Assembly (NCBI GenBank): GCA_031285695.1
Contig: JAITVR010000121.1
Location: 1 to 15,510 of the forward strand
Reading direction: 5' to 3'
DNA from: Prevotellaceae bacterium
GTDB lineage: Bacteria; Bacteroidota; Bacteroidia; Bacteroidales; UBA932
Length of the DNA stretch: 15,510 nucleotides
The position numbers and the translations under genes are program-made. The notes beneath the pieces are model-generated. The model saw nothing but the letters and a program-made list of their open reading frames with translations. It was not told the DNA's origin and did not search any database. Below are positions 7,758 to 13,585 of the stretch, in pieces (the first letter of the stretch is position 1; every line of letters begins with the position of its first letter).

Positions 7758-8180
7758 TCAAGGTAAACTTCCTTCGCCCATCAAAAAATCAATTTGCCGC
7801 CGCTCTTTTTTTGTCGGTCTTCCCGTTCCTTTTTCGCGATGAACGAATAGCGTGAGGTGGTCAGCGTTCAGCTTGTCCAGCTCCTCCTGCGGCGTTACAT
7901 TTTCGGCAAAATCGGGCACCAGCTTTGCCGCCACGCGCGAGTGCGGAAACGCCAAAACCTTGTACGAATATACTACGGGCGTTTTGCGAAAGGAAATTAC
8001 GTCGCCCGCCTTCACATCGCGCGAGGCTTTGGCCTCAGCGCCGTTTACTTTTACGCGCCCCAGCTTGCAGGCCTCGGCGGCTTCGCTTCGCGTTTTGTAC
8101 GCGCGAATGCACCACAACCATTTATCTATACGCGAAGAATTTTCCAATTTGGAATTAAAAATTATGTTGACATCTGTCAT
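7758..8180 (-). CDS. S4-domain RNA-binding protein, HslR/Hsp15-like
   Basis: A 140-aa cytosolic protein with an N-terminal S4 RNA-binding fold: RIDKWLWCIRAYKTRSEAAE, then KLGRVKVNGAEAKASRDVKAGD. The C-terminal TGRPTKKERRQIDFL is the lysine/arginine segment found in Hsp15 (HslR). In E. coli, Hsp15 binds 50S subunits carrying a stalled nascent chain. It follows rplY and pth, so a ribosome-rescue role fits the neighbourhood. The start is uncertain. The ATG at 8180 (chosen) and one at 8204 both lie in a REP palindrome, and the first 15 or so residues resemble no family member. A TTG at 8147, leaving LENSSRIDKWLW, would give an N-terminus closer to Hsp15. Confidence 0.88.
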   Translation of the reverse strand: MTDVNIIFNSKLENSSRIDKWLWCIRAYKTRSEAAEACKLGRVKVNGAEAKASRDVKAGDVISFRKTPVVYSYKVLAFPHSRVAAKLVPDFAENVTPQEELDKLNADHLTLFVHREKGTGRPTKKERRQIDFLMGEGSLP

Positions 8181-8262
8181 TCTGAGCGAAGCGAAGAATC
8201 TCAAGCTGTGCCAAAGATAAATATTGTGCGACTTTGAGATGCTTCACTTCGTTCAGCATGAC
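8176..8262. repeat. REP-type palindrome, GTCATTCTGAGCGAAG family
   Basis: The left half is GTCATTCTGAGCGAAGCGAA followed by GAATCTCA. The right half is TGAGATGCTTCACTTCG then TTCAGCATGAC. The loop of about 30 nt holds no feature. The left edge carries the putative ATG of the S4 gene on the minus strand. Confidence 0.85.
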
Positions 8263-8289
8263 AAAACGAAAAGATTTATGTCGAAATTA

Positions 8290-8853
8290 TTATTTCGTAT
8301 TGGCAATATTCATTGCTCTTTCTATGCCTAAAGTAGAAAATGCTTTTACGGCATCGGCTATTTTTTTCAAAAAATCGGGCATCATTTTTTCCTCCTCATC
8401 GCTCCATTCGCCAAGCACGTAGTCCACCTGCTGCCCCTTACCAAAGTTGCTGCCCACGCCGCAGCGCAGCCGAGCGTAGCTTTCGAGCCCCAGCGTGAGG
8501 GTAATATTTTTCAGCCCGTTGTGTCCGCCATCGCTGCCCTTGCTGCGCAGCCGAATGCTGCCGTAGGGTAGCGCAATATCGTCAAGCACTACCAATAAAT
8601 TTTCTGCGGGAATTTTTTCGGCCTGCAGCCAGTAGTTCACCGCTTTTCCGCTTAGGTTTACGTAGGTGGAAGGTTTGAGCAGCAGCAGCGTGCGCCCTTT
8701 GTGCTTGAGCTCGGCAAGGCTGCCGTAGCGCTCACTGGTAAAGCGCAGCTCCGCTTCATTGGCTAGCGCATCGGCCAGCTTAAAACCAATGTTGTGCCGC
8801 GTGTTTTCGTACTCCGCGCCAATGTTACCCAAGCATGCAATGAGGTACTTCAT
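8290..8853 (-). CDS. pth: Peptidyl-tRNA hydrolase
   Basis: This cytosolic enzyme (187 aa) frees tRNA from peptidyl-tRNA that falls off the ribosome. The sequence shows YLIACLGNIG, then NTRHNIGF with catalytic H20 and substrate-binding N10, LLVVLDDIALPYGSIRLR with the catalytic aspartate, and GGHNGLKNI. The family's usual GLGNPG is CLGNIG here, a mild variation that keeps the Asn. The start at 8853 (MKYLIACLGN) is chosen over the ATG at 8880, because the extra nine residues are absent from the family and the earlier ATG lies in the rplY terminator stem. It lies between rplY and the S4 gene. A terminator-like hairpin precedes it, so it is expressed by partial read-through or from an unrecognised promoter. 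Confidence 0.97.
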   Translation of the reverse strand: MKYLIACLGNIGAEYENTRHNIGFKLADALANEAELRFTSERYGSLAELKHKGRTLLLLKPSTYVNLSGKAVNYWLQAEKIPAENLLVVLDDIALPYGSIRLRSKGSDGGHNGLKNITLTLGLESYARLRCGVGSNFGKGQQVDYVLGEWSDEEEKMMPDFLKKIADAVKAFSTLGIERAMNIANTK

Positions 8854-8870
8854 ATAGTGTAGTAGTAGGC

Positions 8871-8909
8871 AAAAAAGCAAGGTCAGAAATTTTCCAACCT
8901 TGCTTTTTT
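8871..8909 (-). terminator. Terminator (or attenuator) between rplY and pth
   Basis: AAAAAAGCAAGGT and ACCTTGCTTTTTT pair around a loop of about 13 nt. On the minus strand the hairpin ends in six T. It is nearly symmetrical, so it could act in both directions. It separates rplY from pth and should lower pth and S4 expression relative to rplY. Confidence 0.85.
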
Positions 8910-8929
8910 CATTTATGCTGTTAGCAGTT

Positions 8930-9535
8930 TTACTTTTTCTTTGCAGCGGCCGGAGCGTTGGCAGCAGCAGCCGATGCGGCGGCGCCCATAGCGGCGCGCG
9001 TCATCTTCACGGCGCAAATAGCGGCGCTCTTTGGCGTAAGAATATTTACGTTGGCAAAGTTAACATCGCCCACAAAAATGGTTTTACCCAAGTCCAAGCT
9101 GGTAATGTCCACCTCAAGCGTATCGGGCAAATCCTTTGATAGCGCCGAAACGCGCACCTTACGAATGGCTTGCTGTAGCTTACCACCCTTTTTTACACCT
9201 TCGGCGCTACCTTTGAGCACCACGGGAATATCAATGGCGATGGGCTTTGAAGCGTCAACGCGGTAAAAATCAATGTGCAAAATTTCATCGCTCACGGGGT
9301 GAAATTGCTGCTCGCGCATTACGCCCAACTCTTTTTTCCCCTCAATGTCAATGTTTACCAAGTAGGCGCTTGGCGTGTAAATCAAATTTTTCAGCGCAGC
9401 CTTTTCAACGGTAAACAGCACGTTGTCGCCGTTGCCGTAAATGGTGCAGGGCACCTGCTCGTTTTTGCGCATTTCGGCGGCTTGCTTTTTGCTCAGCGCT
9501 TGGCGGGCCGAAGCCTTCAAATCAAATGTCTTCAT
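8930..9535 (-). CDS. rplY: Ribosomal protein L25 (Ctc form)
   Basis: This is the 5S-rRNA-binding 50S protein in its long CTC/TL5 form (201 aa). The N-terminal L25 domain (RQALSKKQAAEMRKNEQVPC, then LKNLIYTPSAYLVNI, and HIDFYRVDA near residue 90) is followed by the TL5-type C-terminal beta domain (VVLKGSAEGVKKGG, then LPDTLEVDITSLDLG). The end is a low-complexity Ala/Lys tail (from about residue 172, ending AAAKKK), common in this phylum. It is transcribed from a TACCTTTG promoter about 106 bp upstream, with a structured leader. The order prs-ctc-pth is conserved in many bacteria, which supports the call. Confidence 0.97.
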   Translation of the reverse strand: MKTFDLKASARQALSKKQAAEMRKNEQVPCTIYGNGDNVLFTVEKAALKNLIYTPSAYLVNIDIEGKKELGVMREQQFHPVSDEILHIDFYRVDASKPIAIDIPVVLKGSAEGVKKGGKLQQAIRKVRVSALSKDLPDTLEVDITSLDLGKTIFVGDVNFANVNILTPKSAAICAVKMTRAAMGAAASAAAANAPAAAKKK

Positions 9536-9648
9536 CTTTTTTTGTTTTTAAGTGTTACTCAGAATTTTTTTAATTCCCCATTACACCCTTACAGCGCAAT
9601 TGCTGTAACGTGGAGAGCCTTTTTCTGTAAAAAAGGACTGCAAAGGTA
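9536..9648 (-). promoter_or_regulatory. rplY promoter and hairpin-bearing leader
   Basis: The -7 box TACCTTTG is at 9648-9641 (minus), which puts transcription start near 9634. The leader of about 100 nt can fold CCTTTTT / AAAAAGG at its very 5' end (about 9618-9637) and TTACAGC / GCTGTAA with a 6-nt loop (9589-9608). The motif CTGTAA also appears in both hairpins. Confidence 0.5.
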
Positions 9649-9671
9649 GTAAAATAATTTATAATTGTGAA

Positions 9672-10619
9672 TTATATCGTAATAAAGTGCGAGCTGATGG
9701 ACTGGCACTGGTACACCTTATTAATCACATCGGCCATCATTTCGGCTGACGACAGGATTTTTATCTTGCTCGAAGGTTTGTCGCCCTTGCACGGAATGGA
9801 GTCGGTGAATACGGCTTCGGTAAGCGCCGATTTTTCGATGCGCTCGTACGCCGGCCCCGACAGCACTGCGTGCGTGGCAATAGCGCGCACGCTTTTGGCG
9901 CCTTTTTCCATGAGCACATCGGCGGCTTTGGTAATGGTGCCGGCGGTGTCAATCATGTCATCAAGGATAATAATGTTGCGCCCCTCCACATCGCCAATGG
10001 CGGTAAGCTCGCCCACCACGTTGGCTTTTTCCCTGTTTTTGTGGCAAATAATCATGGGCGCGCTCAGTATTTTTGCGTAGGTGTTGGCACGCTTGGCACC
10101 GCCCATATCGGGCGCGGCAATGGACAAATCCTCTAAGTTGAGGCTGCGAATGTAGGGTACAAAAATGCGGCTGGCGTAAAGCAAATCAACCGGCACATCG
10201 AAAAAACCTTGAATTTGGTCGGCGTGCAGGTCCATGGTCATTACGCGGTCAACGCCGGCGGCGCTGAGTAGATTAGCGACTAACTTTGCACCAATGGAAA
10301 CGCGCGAGCGGTCCTTCCTATCCTGCCTTGCCCAACCAAAGTAGGGAATTACAGCCACCACCTTGTACGCCGAGGCGCGCTTGGCGGCGTCAATCATAAG
10401 GAGCAGCTCAAAGAGGTTTTCGGTGGGCGGAAAGGTGGACTGAATGATGAACACCGTGCTGCCGCGCACGCTTTCATCGAACGAGGGCTGAAACTCGCCG
10501 TCGCTAAAGTCAAGCACGGAGCACTGCCCGAGCTCAATGCCGAAGCTGGCGGCTATTTTTTCGGCCAAGTAGCGCGAGGCGCGGCCGCAGAAAAACTGAA
10601 TTTTGTTTGTTGGGAGCAT
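9672..10619 (-). CDS. prs: Ribose-phosphate pyrophosphokinase (PRPP synthetase)
   Basis: This cytosolic enzyme (315 aa) makes PRPP from ribose 5-phosphate and ATP, the donor for purine, pyrimidine, His, Trp and NAD synthesis. The sequence shows the ATP-binding FFCGRASRYLAEKIA start, the flexible-loop segment PYFGWARQDRKDRSR, VMTMDLHADQIQGFF, APDMGGAKRA and the PRPP-binding loop IIILDDMIDTAGT. The ATG at 10619 is chosen over one at 10664. The earlier ATG lies inside a TACTTTTG -7 box, so it would not be on the transcript, and the shorter form matches the family length. It lies upstream of rplY, and a purF-type gene that consumes PRPP is 4.7 kb away on the other strand. Confidence 0.97.
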   Translation of the reverse strand: MLPTNKIQFFCGRASRYLAEKIAASFGIELGQCSVLDFSDGEFQPSFDESVRGSTVFIIQSTFPPTENLFELLLMIDAAKRASAYKVVAVIPYFGWARQDRKDRSRVSIGAKLVANLLSAAGVDRVMTMDLHADQIQGFFDVPVDLLYASRIFVPYIRSLNLEDLSIAAPDMGGAKRANTYAKILSAPMIICHKNREKANVVGELTAIGDVEGRNIIILDDMIDTAGTITKAADVLMEKGAKSVRAIATHAVLSGPAYERIEKSALTEAVFTDSIPCKGDKPSSKIKILSSAEMMADVINKVYQCQSISSHFITI

Positions 10620-10661
10620 GCTACTTTGGGGTATTGATTTTTTCGCTTTTGAAAAAGCAAA

Positions 10662-10691
10662 CAAAAGTAGCTCTTTTTTTTAATATACCAA
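10662..10691 (-). promoter_or_regulatory. prs promoter
   Basis: The -7 box TACTTTTG (10669-10662, minus) is preceded by TTG (10691-10689) with a 19-bp gap, close to the Bacteroidota -33/-7 arrangement. The -33 part lies in a heptamer array. Confidence 0.65.
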
Positions 10692-10759
10692 GTACCAATG
10701 ACCAAGTACCTATTTATTCGTGCTAATTGGTCGCCGGTAGCTGGTCATTGGTACTTGTA
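10686..10759. repeat. Inverted pair of heptamer arrays around the engB stop
   Basis: The left array has units TACCAAG, TACCAAT, GACCAAG, TACCTAT (10686-10713). The right array has AATTGGT, CGCCGGT, AGCTGGT, CATTGGT, ACTTGTA (10725-10759). CAAGTACCAATGACCA on the left matches the reverse complement of the right, so the two can form a long hairpin around about 20 bp. The right array encodes the last residues and stop of engB. Confidence 0.85.
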
Positions 10760-11322
10760 ATGTACTTCAAAATTTCTTCTCCGCCCGCCCTTTTTTCCGA
10801 TGAGGTAATAAAAATCTCAGGTAGCTCCTCCCACGTTTGCAGCAGCGTGCGCCGGTAGCGGTCGGTGTTAGCGCGCTGCTCGGTGGCCGAAATTTTGTCG
10901 GCCTTGGTAAATACCAGCGCAAAGGGAACGCCGTTTTCGCCCAGCATTTGAATAAATTCGAGGTCAATTTGCTGCGGCTCAAGCCTAATGTCGAGCAGCA
11001 CAAACAGCAGGGTAAGCTGCTCGCGCTTGCGCACGTAGTAGCTTATCATTTTTGCAAAGCGCTCGCGCTCACTTTTCGACTGCTTGGCAAAGCCGTAGCC
11101 CGGCAAATCGACCAAGTACCACGCCTCGTCCACCAAAAAGTGGTTGATGAGCTTTGTTTTTCCGGGCTTGGACGAGACTTTGCTCAGCTTGGCATTATTC
11201 GTCAGCATGTTGATGAGCGAAGATTTGCCCACGTTGGAGCGGCCTATAAAGGCGTACTCGGGTAGGCTATGCGCCGGACATTGCTCAAGGCTGGGGCTGC
11301 TTTTTATAAAGGTGGCGGTCAT
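10723..11322 (-). CDS. engB: Ribosome biogenesis GTPase EngB/YihA/YsxC
   Basis: This small TRAFAC-class GTPase (199 aa) is needed for late 50S subunit assembly. All GTPase motifs are present: G1 GRSNVGKSS (residues 27-35), G2 region SSKPGKTK, G3 DLPGYG, G4 TKAD, and a G5-like SSEKR. The family's LVDLPGYGFAK is clear. The start is the first ATG and matches the family N-terminus. The last residues (from about TSTNDQLPATN) are encoded by a 7-bp repeat array and are not conserved family sequence. No TAnnTTTG box lies upstream on the minus strand; the clear box in that spacer points the other way. Confidence 0.97.
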   Translation of the reverse strand: MTATFIKSSPSLEQCPAHSLPEYAFIGRSNVGKSSLINMLTNNAKLSKVSSKPGKTKLINHFLVDEAWYLVDLPGYGFAKQSKSERERFAKMISYYVRKREQLTLLFVLLDIRLEPQQIDLEFIQMLGENGVPFALVFTKADKISATEQRANTDRYRRTLLQTWEELPEIFITSSEKRAGGEEILKYITSTNDQLPATN

Positions 11323-11346
11323 TATTGTTTGATTTTTACCTCAAAT

Positions 11347-11377
11347 TTTGGAAAAAATAATTCTTGTGCTATCTTTG
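11347..11377 (+). promoter_or_regulatory. Strong forward promoter of the candidate small RNA
   Basis: TTTG (11347-11350) is 19 bp from TATCTTTG (11370-11377). This is a full match to the Bacteroidota -33/-7 arrangement and one of the two best promoters in the window. No + strand gene follows it. The predicted start is near 11384. Confidence 0.75.
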
Positions 11378-11383
11378 CAGAGG

Positions 11384-11467
11384 AAAATATTGCCACGCTG
11401 TGGTTGAAATATTTTGGACTGGGGTGTCCCCGGTCGAAAAAGGGTTGCCAAAAGCAACTCTTTTTTT
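11384..11467 (+). ncRNA. Candidate small structured RNA (about 85 nt)
   Basis: A strong promoter ends 7 bp upstream, and three hairpins then follow with little gap. Hairpin 1: AAAATATT (11384-11391) pairs with AATATTTT (11408-11415), with inner CCAC/GTGG. Hairpin 2: GACTGGGG pairs with CCCCGGTC around TGT (11417-11435). Hairpin 3: GGGTTGC pairs with GCAACTC around CAAAA (11442-11460), followed by seven T (11461-11467), a typical terminator. There is no ORF. It does not show the SRP RNA core or the single long bulged helix of 6S RNA. The T-tract overlaps the 3' end of the DUF3800 gene on the other strand. Hairpin 3 could also terminate that gene, so part of the signal may be shared. Confidence 0.6.
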
Positions 11468-12197
11468 ATGGAAATATTTTAAGCCCGTGCTGCTTGCCGT
11501 TTTGCGTGTAAATTTTATCCTTTACAACATCGAAGGGCATATTCACGGCGCTGCTATCGAGCACGTGTCGCGCTATGGGGTAGGCTGCCAAATCTGCAAC
11601 TTGAAGCCCGATGATGTTTTCCCACTTGCCTTTGAACGTGAAGCTTTTGAAGTAGCTCTTGATACGCGGAGGGCTTACAAAATATGTTCCCCTGTCCAAC
11701 ACTTCGTTGTAGTATTTCAGCAACGCAGCATCTTCTCTTTTCCCTCGCTTTTCGGCAAAAATGTGCAGTTCTGCCTCTGCACAACTTTGGCTATCCAAAA
11801 AGAATACCGTGCGCTCAATGATGTACGATAGCGATAAGCCGTACACATCGCTTAGCTTGCCGTACTTGCGAATGTAGCTCTCCTTTTGTATGCAGCACGA
11901 AACGACAGTGTAGCTGCTTTGCTGCATAATTGTATTTAAATCTTGGTAAAAGGATTTTTTGATGTTGAGGTCAAAAAGAACTTCAAAACCTTTTTCGCAT
12001 TTTCGAATATCTCGTGAGTGCAGCACTATCTTTTTCTCGCCCCAGTATTTTTTTTTCATAGACACCACCATTTGCCCCATAGCGTGGTAATCCTGCTCGG
12101 ATATTAAAATTCCGCAGAGGGTAAATATGGGAAATGCGGCATCGAAGTTGGACAGGTTTTGGTCGCCGCATTCATCTATGAAAAGGTAGTACTTCAC
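11466..12197 (-). CDS. DUF3800 family protein
   Basis: A 243-aa soluble protein. The start KYYLFIDECGDQ (D8, E9) and the late GLQVADLAAYPIAR (197-210, D202) are the two conserved ends of DUF3800. Between them are LHSRDIRK (59-66) and LSYIIERTVFF, which carry further acidic residues. The family is often found in phages, genomic islands and defence loci, and the acidic motifs suggest a metal-dependent nuclease-like fold, but its function is not established. Here it has its own promoter, converges on a candidate small RNA and looks more A+T-rich than engB or prs, which fits a transferred gene. The start is the first ATG, 17 bp after its -7 box. It is complete, and no partner protein gene is beside it. 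Confidence 0.85.
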   Translation of the reverse strand: MKYYLFIDECGDQNLSNFDAAFPIFTLCGILISEQDYHAMGQMVVSMKKKYWGEKKIVLHSRDIRKCEKGFEVLFDLNIKKSFYQDLNTIMQQSSYTVVSCCIQKESYIRKYGKLSDVYGLSLSYIIERTVFFLDSQSCAEAELHIFAEKRGKREDAALLKYYNEVLDRGTYFVSPPRIKSYFKSFTFKGKWENIIGLQVADLAAYPIARHVLDSSAVNMPFDVVKDKIYTQNGKQHGLKIFP

Positions 12198-12213
12198 TCG
12201 AAAAGATTTGCGG

Positions 12214-12245
12214 CAAAGGTAGCATATTTGTTACCGAATTACAAA
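12214..12245 (-). promoter_or_regulatory. DUF3800 promoter
   Basis: TTTG (12245-12242) and TACCTTTG (12221-12214) on the minus strand are separated by 20 bp, a full -33/-7 match. The -33 element lies in the U-tract of the preceding terminator. The start codon would fall about 10 nt after transcription start, so the leader is nearly absent. Confidence 0.75.
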
Positions 12246-12276
12246 AAAGCCGAGCGGCAAGCTCGGCTTTTTTGTA
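12242..12276 (-). terminator. Terminator after the M23 gene and remnant
   Basis: AAAAAAGCCGAG and CTCGGCTTTTTT pair around CGGCAAG. It is symmetrical, with T-runs on both strands, so it could be bidirectional. It separates the M23 unit from the DUF3800 promoter. Confidence 0.85.
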
Positions 12277-12288
12277 ACGAGTATAACG

Positions 12289-12405
12289 TTATTTCCCCTT
12301 CTTGAAAAACCACTGCATGCCGGTAGGCTCGGCGGTAGTGATTTTGACTGTACGGCCGCCTTCGGCATTTTTTTTCACGCCTATGCTGTAAATTAGGTTC
12401 CAACC
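12289..12405 (-). pseudogene. C-terminal module remnant ('KKGWN...QWFF'), out of frame with the M23 gene
   Basis: Read in the -1 frame relative to the M23 gene, this stretch has no stop until TAA at 12291-12289. It encodes a module with GWNLIYS, NAEGG, ITTAEPTG and QWFF. Including the two preceding Lys, about 21 of 40 residues match the C-terminus of the lipoprotein encoded at 14613-15239 (KKGWNFVYSSG, PEGG, LTTERPSG, QWFF). It has no start codon of its own; an in-frame stop lies just upstream. It could be decayed, or expressed by frameshifting from the M23 gene at A_AAA_AAG (12411-12405). Confidence 0.7.
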
Positions 12406-13340
12406 TTTTTTAGGTGTGCCTTACGCCATTTTTTCAGCTCGCGCCGGCTCATTTCGCGGGTAATAATTTCATCGGGGTGGGCAGCAGTGTAAATGTTGCT
12501 GTTGCGCATAAGCGTGTCAATAGCTCCGTTACTTTGGTAAAACTTTGGCTTGACGAAGGCCTTGCCGTAGGCGCCTGCGCGGTTGTCGCAGGTATCGCAG
12601 TAGTAGCTGTGAATAACGCTAAAGCGCACGTGGTTTCCGCTGGCGTACTTGTCGCCGCCCACAATGGCAATGGGCTGGCCGGCTTCTACCTCTTGCCCGT
12701 CTTTTACCAAAATTTGGCTCAAAACGCTGTACCAAGCGTAGGAGCAATCCTTGTGCATGATGTGCACCGCGTTTTCCTCGGTGCTCATGGTGTAGCCGCT
12801 GTACTTTAGGTCCACATCGTTTTTGAGGTTAAACACCGTGCCTCGCCGTGCGGCATATACGGTATCGCCTTTGGGGGCATAAAAAGAAGTTGCGTAGTAG
12901 CTTTTGGCGGGTACTTTTTCCTTCATTCCATATTTTTTATTGATAAGTACCAACTTGCTGACCTTTGTTTCCCCATTTTTCCCTACGGGAATAAGGTAGG
13001 GGTAGTCGGTTTCGACCTTGGGGTTGCGGCAGCCCCACCAGTACCTGTAGGAGTAGCGGTAGTTAGCATTTTCTTTGCGCGGCAAAGTAATAGAGGTAAC
13101 TCCCCGTGCCGATATAGCAGTGGTGTAGGGTGAGAGCACTCCGCCACCAATGGAGTTTGCATCTTCAAACGTTACCCGCAGTATGATGGGCACGTACAGG
13201 TTGTTGGTAAACCGTAGCTCAATGTTGTGCTCATCGCCTCGTCCCCTGTCGGCGCTTACCGCGTGCTGCTGTGCCTGCGCCGTAAGAAAATGCCCTGCAA
13301 GCAGGGTGGCTATCAGCGCTATTTTTTGAAAAGCATTCAT
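12393..13340 (-). CDS. Secreted M23-like protein with degenerate zinc site
   Basis: A 315-aa exported protein. The N-terminus is a signal peptide (KIALIATLLAGHFLTAQA, cut near residue 23). Residues about 30-140 form an unrecognised beta-rich region with a WWGC motif. Residues about 148-243 follow the M23/LytM fold: YAPKGDTVYAARRGTV, VHIMHKDCSYAWYSVL, VKDGQEVEAGQPIAIVGG and GNHVRFSV. The zinc ligands seem lost. The usual HxxxD is Y148/S152, and the final HxH is H237-V-R239. It is therefore probably not a peptidase but a binding or activator protein, like the degenerate LytM domains of EnvC and NlpD. The tail is basic (RRELKKWRKAHLKK) and ends four codons after an A_AAA_AAG sequence. Confidence 0.82.
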   Translation of the reverse strand: MNAFQKIALIATLLAGHFLTAQAQQHAVSADRGRGDEHNIELRFTNNLYVPIILRVTFEDANSIGGGVLSPYTTAISARGVTSITLPRKENANYRYSYRYWWGCRNPKVETDYPYLIPVGKNGETKVSKLVLINKKYGMKEKVPAKSYYATSFYAPKGDTVYAARRGTVFNLKNDVDLKYSGYTMSTEENAVHIMHKDCSYAWYSVLSQILVKDGQEVEAGQPIAIVGGDKYASGNHVRFSVIHSYYCDTCDNRAGAYGKAFVKPKFYQSNGAIDTLMRNSNIYTAAHPDEIITREMSRRELKKWRKAHLKKVGT

Positions 13341-13585
13341 GTCTGCGTACGTTTTGGTTTGAGAAGTTCGGCTTAAATAGGTTGATTTTGATGCCTGCTA
13401 ATATGGTGGAAAATCGTTGTAAAAATTCCCCCTTGTGCCAAACCTCTGTGTTACCGCAAATCTACGCAATTTTGGATACAAAAGCAAGGTCTTGGTGGTA
13501 GGCAGCAAGGCAAAAGGCACCGCGCACGGTGTACTTCACTCTTCACTCTCCATTCTCAACTTTCAATTCTCAACTCTTATCGTTG
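13341..13585. promoter_or_regulatory. M23 promoter and leader; spacer to the coiled-coil gene
   Basis: TAGATTTG at 13464-13457 (minus) fits TAnnTTTG. TTG at 13487-13485 lies 20 bp upstream, although the full -33 is CTTG. The leader is about 110 nt and has no clear structure. The rest of the spacer holds only the heptamer array at 13537-13578. Confidence 0.55.
13537..13578. repeat. Heptamer array downstream of the coiled-coil gene
   Basis: Six 7-bp units: CACTCTT, CACTCTC, CATTCTC, AACTTTC, AATTCTC, AACTCTT. The motif is close to the complement of the array inside prmC (4384-4425) and to 4054-4081, so these three form one subfamily. Confidence 0.9.

Noticed and set aside
11384..11467. Identification of the small RNA as 6S or SRP RNA
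   Set aside because: Three short separate hairpins do not fit the single bulged helix of 6S, and the conserved SRP apical core is absent.
12401..12412. AGGTTGGAACCT as a stimulatory stem-loop for frameshifting
   Set aside because: The arms leave only two unpaired bases, too few for a stable loop. The frameshift idea rests on the slippery heptamer and the conserved downstream frame only.
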